Below are positions 13,538 to 18,918 of a stretch of 18,918 nucleotides of DNA, piece by piece; position 1 is the stretch's first letter, and the number at the start of each line of letters is the position of its first letter. The notes below the pieces were generated by a model. The model was not told the DNA's origin. It made no database searches and worked only from the letters and a program-made list of their open reading frames with translations. Source of the DNA: JAFDVL01 sp031398365 (GTDB taxonomy: Bacteria; Acidobacteriota; Blastocatellia; RBC074). A program made the translations under genes and the position numbers. The DNA is taken from assembly GCA_031398365.1 (NCBI GenBank), contig JANNND010000686.1, forward strand, positions 1-18,918. The letters are read 5' to 3'.

Positions 13538-15376
13538 TCACCATCCTATCGCATATCGCCCCCGTCGCGCGTCGGCACCCGCCTGAATCAGCTTGGTACG
13601 TGGATCAAAAATGATGATCGTCGGTGCAGCAGTGGGTGAGAAGTCGGGTTTGACTTCGACCTTGTGACCACGTGCTTTCAAGTCCGCAATAACCGTATCG
13701 CCAAAGCGTTGCTCCAGGGCCAACAGACCGGGATTGAAGGTGTGATCTTCAAACGAACTGACGAAATGCTGCGAATCGAAGCGCGCCGCCTCCACCGCTT
13801 CCTGTGGATTCATGCCAAACTCAATGACGTTGAAGAGAACTTGCAGCAACGCCTGATCCTGGTTGTCGCCGCCCGGTGTGGAGAGCGCGGCAAACGGCTG
13901 TCCATCTTTCATTACCAGCGTTGGCGAGAGGGTGATGCGCGGTCGTTTGCCCGGCTGCAATTCGTTCGGGTGACCGGGCGTGAGCAGGAAGCTTTGCATC
14001 CGCGAGGAGATGGGAATGCCTGTGTCGCCCGCAATAAAACACGGCAACCACGCGCCGCTCGGTGTCGCCGAAAACACATTGCCCTGCGCATCAATCACAT
14101 TGACACAGGTCGTGTCATTCGCGCGTTCGGCTTCAGGAATTGTAGAGGGGCCGAGGGTGACGGCGCCAATCAATTGCGCCAGTGATTTTTTGTGAATTGG
14201 ATCGCCGGGCCGTTGTTCCAGCGAAGCAATTTTCGGATCAATCAGCGCGCGCCGCATCGTGGCATATTCTTTGGATAACAGTTCTGTGCCTGGCACTTTG
14301 ACGAACTGCGGATCACCGTAATACCGATCCCGATCCGCAAACGCCAGCTTGATCGCTTCGGTCAAGGTGTGAACGTAGTTGGGTGAATTGTGCTTGAGCG
14401 CCTTCAGATCGTAGCTTTCCAGCAGATTGAGCGCCTGCAACATCACCGGCCCCTGTGACCAGAAGCCGACCTTGTACACTTCATAGCCGTGAAAATCCGT
14501 CTTCGTCGGTTGATCCAGATTGGCGCTGAACTTGGCTAAGTCGCTGGTGCGCATCAACCCGCCCGCCTGTTCAATCGCGTCGCAATATCGTTTGCCGAGC
14601 GGGCCGCGATAAAAATGATCGCGCGCGGCCAGCAACGCCGCGTGCCGTCCTCGCTTGGCATTCTTTTGTTCCGCTGCGACGAGTTCGCGCAAGCTGTTCG
14701 CCAGATTTTTTTGCACGAAGATGTCGCCGACTTTGGGCACTTCGCCATTGGGTAAAAAGACGGCGCGCGTGTCGGCCCATTGCTCAATGATCGAACGCGT
14801 ATTGCGAATATACGTCACGCGCAATTCGTCAATCGGGAACGCCTCGGCCAACTCAATTGCGGGTTGCAGCACGTCACTCAATTTCATTGTGCCGAATTGA
14901 TCCAGCGTCACGATCATTGCATCCAGCACGCCCGGCACCGTTGCGGCCAACGGCCCCGTGCCGGGAATTGCGCCCGGCTTGCGCCCTCGCACTTCTCCCC
15001 CGTCTTTAGCCGCGTTCGCCGCGCGCTTCTCAAAAAATTCGCGCGTCGCCAAGGCCGGAGCCTGTCCTTGCCCATTGATGGTGACGACAGGTTTGCCTGC
15101 CAGTTTGATGATAACTGGCACTTCGCCGCCAAAACCAAAATGCGAAAACTCAATCACCGAAGCCGCGAAGGTTGCCGCGACCCCTGCGTCCACGGCATTG
15201 CCGCCGCGATGCAACATGCGCAAGCCCGCCTCGGCCACCAGCGGATGCCCGCCCGCCACGACCGCGCGCGTGCCGCGTACCGTCGGACGATAGGTATCGC
15301 GCGCCGGGGATTGTGCAAAGGCAAAGGAGTTGAGCAATAGAATGAGGGTGATGAGTTTGGCGATATGGTTTTTCAT
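13538..15376 (-). CDS. ggt: Secreted gamma-glutamyltransferase-like Ntn hydrolase, atypical active site
   Basis: The 612-residue product is an N-terminal-nucleophile hydrolase of the gamma-glutamyltransferase family, probably periplasmic. The frame is open from 15442, but the ATG at 15376 begins a clear signal peptide (KNHIAKLITLILLLNSFAFA), although the site before it is poor. The large-subunit motif GGNAVDAGVAA is present. The precursor should self-cleave before Thr422 in NDTTCVNVIDAQGN, and that Thr becomes the nucleophile of the small subunit, whose end carries STPGGDNQDQ. Two substrate-binding features differ from the classical enzyme. NGQGQAP stands where E. coli has DFREMAP (no Arg for the gamma-glutamyl carboxylate), and PRITLSPTL replaces PLSSMSPT. 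It may therefore be a related hydrolase or acylase rather than a glutathione transpeptidase. It starts 28 bp after the Uma2 gene. Confidence 0.88.
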   Translation of the reverse strand: MKNHIAKLITLILLLNSFAFAQSPARDTYRPTVRGTRAVVAGGHPLVAEAGLRMLHRGGNAVDAGVAATFAASVIEFSHFGFGGEVPVIIKLAGKPVVTINGQGQAPALATREFFEKRAANAAKDGGEVRGRKPGAIPGTGPLAATVPGVLDAMIVTLDQFGTMKLSDVLQPAIELAEAFPIDELRVTYIRNTRSIIEQWADTRAVFLPNGEVPKVGDIFVQKNLANSLRELVAAEQKNAKRGRHAALLAARDHFYRGPLGKRYCDAIEQAGGLMRTSDLAKFSANLDQPTKTDFHGYEVYKVGFWSQGPVMLQALNLLESYDLKALKHNSPNYVHTLTEAIKLAFADRDRYYGDPQFVKVPGTELLSKEYATMRRALIDPKIASLEQRPGDPIHKKSLAQLIGAVTLGPSTIPEAERANDTTCVNVIDAQGNVFSATPSGAWLPCFIAGDTGIPISSRMQSFLLTPGHPNELQPGKRPRITLSPTLVMKDGQPFAALSTPGGDNQDQALLQVLFNVIEFGMNPQEAVEAARFDSQHFVSSFEDHTFNPGLLALEQRFGDTVIADLKARGHKVEVKPDFSPTAAPTIIIFDPRTKLIQAGADARRGRYAIGW

Positions 15377-15404
15377 AAGTGGTTTTTGGTGATGGGATAG
15401 AGCA

Positions 15405-15947
15405 TTACTGCCGCCGTTTGGGTAGCGTGAAAAGATCACCAACTTTACAGCGAAAGCCCGGCAATAATTCTTCGCAGGTCAAGAGATCATTTTCTGCGAG
15501 CGTTTTTGATTCTGTCAAGGAGTAGTACATTGTCACCGTTTTGCGCTCAGGATAAATCAGCCAAACCTGTTTAGCGCCTTCATCCAGGTAATCAAAAACC
15601 TTATTCATGACCTTCGTATAAATGTCATTGGGCGAGATGACTTCGACCGCTAAATCAGGGGCAATGTGCCAAATGCCTACCGGGTCACCGTCTTCAGGAA
15701 TTCGATCTACGGAAACGAAAGAAATGTCGGGGAGGCGCTGATTGCCTTCCATCTTGAAGGTTGTGTCGGGGCCATAAACAACCCCCAAATCATTCTCCTC
15801 CGCAAACATTGAAAGCCGCGCCAGCAGTTTAGTTCCGACTCTGGCATGTCTTGCTCCGGCCATTTTTCTTTCCTCCGGGATGCCATTGACGATCTCGTAT
15901 TCTTTGTCAGGATCAAGCGTAATGGTGTCTTCTACAACGGCTGCCAT
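15405..15947 (-). CDS. Uma2 family (DUF820) putative restriction-like endonuclease
   Basis: The 180-residue protein has the PD-(D/E)XK nuclease fold pattern of the Uma2 family. It shows EYEIVNGIPEERKMAGARHA near the N-terminus, RLPDISFVS (Asp74), then DLAVEVISPND (Glu102) and a final strand KQVWLIYPERKTVTMY. Uma2 proteins are abundant in cyanobacteria and Acidobacteria, and their biological role is not established. The length is typical. GAGAGG lies nine bases upstream of the ATG. The gene lies between the TolC operon hairpin and the gamma-glutamyltransferase-like gene, all on one strand, with only 28 bp to the latter. Confidence 0.88.
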   Translation of the reverse strand: MAAVVEDTITLDPDKEYEIVNGIPEERKMAGARHARVGTKLLARLSMFAEENDLGVVYGPDTTFKMEGNQRLPDISFVSVDRIPEDGDPVGIWHIAPDLAVEVISPNDIYTKVMNKVFDYLDEGAKQVWLIYPERKTVTMYYSLTESKTLAENDLLTCEELLPGFRCKVGDLFTLPKRRQ

Positions 15948-16030
15948 ACAGATGTACCTCTCAGATTGAAATTAGGCTGCGCGGATTTTAGCGCGGAACG
16001 AGGAAGGAAGTCGAGATGTGCGAAATACAC

Positions 16031-16079
16031 GTAAGAGCAAATTCATTTGCTCTGCTTTAGCGAATGAATTTGCTCTTAC
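16031..16079. repeat. Perfect 17-bp-arm palindrome (REP/MITE-like hairpin)
   Basis: GTAAGAGCAAATTCATT (16031-16047) is the exact reverse complement of AATGAATTTGCTCTTAC (16063-16079), with a 15-nt loop. Part of the left arm continues into a second internal palindrome (AGCAAAT/ATTTGCT). It begins nine bases after the TolC-type stop and lies about 80 bp before the Uma2 start. No T-tract follows on either strand, so it looks more like a repeated extragenic palindrome than a standard terminator, though it could stabilise or end the upstream mRNA. Confidence 0.85.
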
Positions 16080-16088
16080 ATGGAAAAC

Positions 16089-17768
16089 TTACTTTTGTAC
16101 TTCGGTGTTGGCGAAGGAGATGTTGTTGATGGTCAGTGTGGTCGAAATCGCGCGCTGCAAATCGGCGACGGCTTTGTTGTAATCCGTCAGGGCGCGCAAC
16201 TCGCGGCCCTGCGCCGAGGACAACGCATTCTGGCGATCCAGCACAAAAAAGTTTGTGGATTGTCCGGCGTCGAATTTGCGCTGTTCACTGGCCAATTGTA
16301 GCTCTGCATTCATCCGCGAATTTTTGGCTGCCTCAACGCGGCGCTTGGCGGTTTCGACGGCTTGCAACGAATTGCGCACTTCAATTTCGACGCTTTGCAT
16401 CGCGCGTTGTTTTTGCAGATCAATCTGTTTGGTTTCCGTCAATGCCCGGCCCAGTTGGGCTTTGGCCGTGGTATTGCGCAGCGGCAAGCTGATGTTGACC
16501 CCAAGGCGAAATGTACGGTAATCATTTTTGAGTAAGTTCCAAGCGCTGGTGGGGTAGCTGCCGACGAGCGCATTGTTAACGCCGCCCGTCGTCCCCAAGC
16601 TGAGCGGCGGCAAGCCCTGCAACGCTGAGAGTTGATTGATGCGCCCGTACAAAAGCGAGTTGCTGGCAGTAATGGGATTGGGAGTGGTGCGCAGCGTCCC
16701 CGCCAGACCGGTCGTCCCATAAGTTGCGACGAAATCAATTTGCGGTTTTGTCTGGTCTTTATAGTATTCCACGTCAATTTCATTCAATTCGCCGCGCAAG
16801 CGAAACTGCTCTAATTCGGGGCGATTCTTGAAAGCATTTTGCACCGCATCCGGCAGCGACATGGCGATGGACGTGCTGATTTCAGGGCGGTCGGTTGGTT
16901 CGATGACTACATCCCAAAGTTCTGTACTGGATGGTTGCAGCATCAATGCCTTCAGTCCGTTTTCGGCGCGCTGAATGACTTCGGTGGCGATTTCCAGCTC
17001 ATCTTTGCGGCGCTCGACTTCGACCCGCGTGGAAATCACATCCACCGGCGCGAGGGTTCCGGCTTCGACTAAGCGTTGGTTGTGCTCAAGCTGAATCTGT
17101 CCATTGGCCAACGCTTCATTTTTGATCTCGTAATCGCGACGGGCAAAGACCAAGTCCCAATAGGCGCGCTGCACCTGCGAAATGATTTCAATCGCGCGCT
17201 GCCGAAACTGGCTGTCCGATAAATCAAGGCGCTTCTTCGTCAATCGGATATTGCGCCGCGCCAGATCAATTTTCTTGTTGCGGAACAAGGGTTGAATAAA
17301 GCTGAGATTTAAATTGGACGTGACTTGCGGGTTCAAATCATTGAACGGATTGTCATTGTTGATGCGGTTATTATCGAGCGTCCCTTGAAATGTCGAGCCG
17401 TATTTGTTGGGCAACCGTTGCGTGAAATTCGCTGATCCAACCAGGCTTGTCACGACGCCTGCCCCGAAAATATTTGTGACGGGAAGGTTGCGCCGCTCAA
17501 AGTTCAGCGACGCATTGATGGCCGGATCGTACACGCCCAACGACGCTTTCACATCCCATTCATTCAGCTTCACGTTCTCGCGTTCAATCGCAATGTCACG
17601 GTTATTTTCCAGTGCGAGTACGACTGCCTCGCGCATCGTCATCGGGGTGCGTTTATTGGTGTCCACGCCAATGCGCATTTCGGGTACTAATGCCTTCTTG
17701 GTGTCCTGTGCGGTGACTGAAGCAAGCCATGTGACTGTAATTAATAGTGCAGTAAAAAAGGGTTTCAT
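16089..17768 (-). CDS. TolC family outer-membrane efflux protein
   Basis: The 559-residue protein has a signal peptide (MKPFFTALLITVTWLASVTA, cleaved before QD) and two repeated OEP domains. The N-terminal repeat includes MTMREAVVLALENNRDIAIERENVK. The second includes LPDAVQNAFKNRPELEQFRLR and later long coiled helices (about KAQLGRALTETKQI and RRVEAAKNSRMNAELQLASEQRKFDAG split over the domain). Trimers of such proteins form the outer-membrane channel of tripartite exporters. Its ATG overlaps the stop of the upstream dehydrogenase gene by four bases (ATGA), which implies translational coupling. The operon starts beyond the window with an RND permease. The substrate is unknown. Confidence 0.93.
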   Translation of the reverse strand: MKPFFTALLITVTWLASVTAQDTKKALVPEMRIGVDTNKRTPMTMREAVVLALENNRDIAIERENVKLNEWDVKASLGVYDPAINASLNFERRNLPVTNIFGAGVVTSLVGSANFTQRLPNKYGSTFQGTLDNNRINNDNPFNDLNPQVTSNLNLSFIQPLFRNKKIDLARRNIRLTKKRLDLSDSQFRQRAIEIISQVQRAYWDLVFARRDYEIKNEALANGQIQLEHNQRLVEAGTLAPVDVISTRVEVERRKDELEIATEVIQRAENGLKALMLQPSSTELWDVVIEPTDRPEISTSIAMSLPDAVQNAFKNRPELEQFRLRGELNEIDVEYYKDQTKPQIDFVATYGTTGLAGTLRTTPNPITASNSLLYGRINQLSALQGLPPLSLGTTGGVNNALVGSYPTSAWNLLKNDYRTFRLGVNISLPLRNTTAKAQLGRALTETKQIDLQKQRAMQSVEIEVRNSLQAVETAKRRVEAAKNSRMNAELQLASEQRKFDAGQSTNFFVLDRQNALSSAQGRELRALTDYNKAVADLQRAISTTLTINNISFANTEVQK

Positions 17769-18709
17769 AGTTCTTTTCCAATTTTTTGCGCGACGGCTTG
17801 ACGATAAATCAGGGCTGCCGTTGCAACGTCTTCAATCGCCAATCCGAGCGATTTGAAAAGCGTAATGTCAGCAGGATTTTTGCGGCCTTGCGCGGTGCCG
17901 TTCACCACGTGACAAACCTCCTGCACGCGTTCCCACGTCAGCAATCCTTTCTCGACGGGGAACACGAATTCGCCCGCTTCCATTCGGGCCTGATCTTTGG
18001 AATCAACGGCAATGAAGTGGGCGCGTTTGATCACATCGTCATCCACCTCACTGCGCAAAATCGAATTGCCTCCGGCAGCATTGATGTGCGTTCCAGCCTG
18101 TAGCCACGCGCCTTTCAGCACGGGTTCACGGGCGGAAGTAATGGTGATAAGAATATCGGCCTGCGCCGCCGCTTCCGGTTCGGCAACAGGAGTGATATTT
18201 GCGATGCCGAGTTGCTGATGCATCGTCGTGCAGAATTGATTGCGCTTTTCTTCGGAGCGGCTGTAAACCTTAACGCTTTCAATCTGGCGCACGCCGCACA
18301 CTGCCGCAAGTTGGGATTGCGCCTGCCAACCCGTGCCATAAATGCCAACGGTTTTGGCCTCTTGACGCGCCAGGTATTTGGTCGCGATGCCACTGGCCGC
18401 ACCCGTCCGCATTTGCCCCAGCTTGTCGGCTTCAATCAGCGCCAGCATTGCGCCGGTTGTCGTGTCGTACAAACTGACATGAAAGCGCGCTTTGCCACGG
18501 GCCACGCTGTAGGCTTTCAACCCGAAAACATTAAGCGAGGCAATTGCGCCGCTCATCGTCATCAGAATGGCGTTATTCGCGCGCACTCGTCGGCGCGCTT
18601 CGTTGGTCGCATCGCCAGTGGCTTGTGCCTTGAAGGCAGTCTCGACCGCCTGTAGCGCATCTTGCATTGTAAGCAGGCTCGTAACATCTTGTTCAGTTAG
18701 GTAAAGCAT
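17765..18709 (-). CDS. Ornithine cyclodeaminase / mu-crystallin family NAD(P)-dependent dehydrogenase
   Basis: The 314-residue protein has family hallmarks. These are GLKAYSV with the catalytic Lys65, LGQMRTGAASGIATKYLAR (about 98-115), the nucleotide loop GIYGTGWQAQSQL (about 123-135), and VDSKDQARMEAGE. Instead of the ornithine-binding GGDCPGKTE-like loop of true ornithine cyclodeaminase it has INAAGGNSILRSEVDDDV, which is more like alanine dehydrogenase or ketimine reductase members. An imino-acid reductase or amino-acid dehydrogenase role is therefore more likely. The frame reaches 18796, but the ATG at 18709 fits the family N-terminus (MLYLTEQDV) and lies two bases after the stop of the RND gene. 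A GGGAG about 12 bases upstream is a weak site, so coupling to the upstream gene is likely. Its end overlaps the TolC-type start. Confidence 0.88.
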   Translation of the reverse strand: MLYLTEQDVTSLLTMQDALQAVETAFKAQATGDATNEARRRVRANNAILMTMSGAIASLNVFGLKAYSVARGKARFHVSLYDTTTGAMLALIEADKLGQMRTGAASGIATKYLARQEAKTVGIYGTGWQAQSQLAAVCGVRQIESVKVYSRSEEKRNQFCTTMHQQLGIANITPVAEPEAAAQADILITITSAREPVLKGAWLQAGTHINAAGGNSILRSEVDDDVIKRAHFIAVDSKDQARMEAGEFVFPVEKGLLTWERVQEVCHVVNGTAQGRKNPADITLFKSLGLAIEDVATAALIYRQAVAQKIGKEL

Positions 18710-18711
18710 GA

Positions 18712-18918
18712 CTATCGAAAGCTCCCAAATAAGGCTGAAGTCGCGGTTGCCACTTTGCGCCGTACCCCGCCAAACAGGCCGCCAATGCGCGACCAAATCG
18801 TTGAGTTAATCCAGTCGTCAAAAATCGAATACGCGACCGGCGTCATCAACAACGTTAGCAATAAACACATACTCTGCCCGCCGATCACGACCACCGAAGT
18901 TGAGCGGTTAATGCCTGC
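18712..18918 (-). CDS. RND efflux pump permease, C-terminal end only
   Basis: About 68 residues up to the TAG stop (18712-18714) remain; the gene continues past the right edge. AGINRSTSVVVIGGQSMCLL followed by LLTLLMTPVAYSIFDDW corresponds to the last transmembrane helix of HAE1/AcrB-type RND permeases, where the family has VIGG...LLTL..VPV.Y...DD. The short tail after it is cytoplasmic. With the TolC-type gene downstream it would form a tripartite exporter of the inner and outer membrane. The periplasmic adaptor is presumably upstream, outside this window. Confidence 0.82.
   Translation of the reverse strand, partial: AGINRSTSVVVIGGQSMCLLLTLLMTPVAYSIFDDWINSTIWSRIGGLFGGVRRKVATATSALFGSFR

Noticed and set aside
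14780..15340. 186-codon open frame on the plus strand
   Set aside because: Antisense shadow of the gamma-glutamyltransferase-like gene; no domain or ribosome-binding site.

Overview
The window looks like a piece of an Acidobacteriota genome, probably Blastocatellia-like. The main reasons are a secreted NHL-repeat protein ending in a TIGR03437-type domain and a TIGR02999-type ECF sigma factor, both expanded in that phylum. Coding GC is moderate (roughly 50-60%), Shine-Dalgarno sites are clear in front of most genes, and the intergenic spaces carry short repeats. The taxon call is inference from gene content only.

Layout. Positions 1-167 encode, antisense, a piece of malate synthase G that does not belong with what follows. 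The similarity stops abruptly and the sequence turns into the BACON domain of a giant NHL protein (to 3804), so the left edge is most likely a chimeric join. Next come central carbon and nucleotide genes: glpX (class II fructose bisphosphatase) and tdk (thymidine kinase) in one minus-strand operon, divergent from pgl (6-phosphogluconolactonase). The end of pgl runs into an inverted array of 9-bp GAGTC repeats.

A large hybrid sensor kinase (6758-10018, +) is tail-to-tail with an ECF sigma factor (10029-10610, -). The sigma gene is divergent from a secreted V8-like glutamyl endopeptidase (10850-12019, +), which ends in a strong intrinsic terminator. A minus-strand run of small genes follows: a VOC protein and a 75-aa CxxC protein, then an antitoxin with a wrecked PIN toxin.

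The right third (13538 to the end) is all minus strand. In transcription order it holds the C-terminus of an RND efflux permease, an ornithine cyclodeaminase/mu-crystallin family dehydrogenase and a TolC-type outer-membrane factor, the first three tightly coupled. A perfect 17-bp-arm hairpin follows, then a Uma2 protein and a secreted gamma-glutamyltransferase-like Ntn hydrolase.

How genes work together. glpX and pgl serve gluconeogenesis and the pentose phosphate pathway. The RND and TolC genes give the inner-membrane and outer-membrane parts of an exporter, with a metabolic enzyme gene placed between them. The kinase and the sigma factor are regulators whose targets cannot be read from this window. 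No tRNA, rRNA, CRISPR array or complete mobile element was seen. No clearly new system is proven here. The points most worth checking are the chimeric edge, the composition break inside the NHL gene, the inverted 9-bp repeat array at pgl, the RND-dehydrogenase-TolC operon and the atypical gamma-glutamyltransferase.
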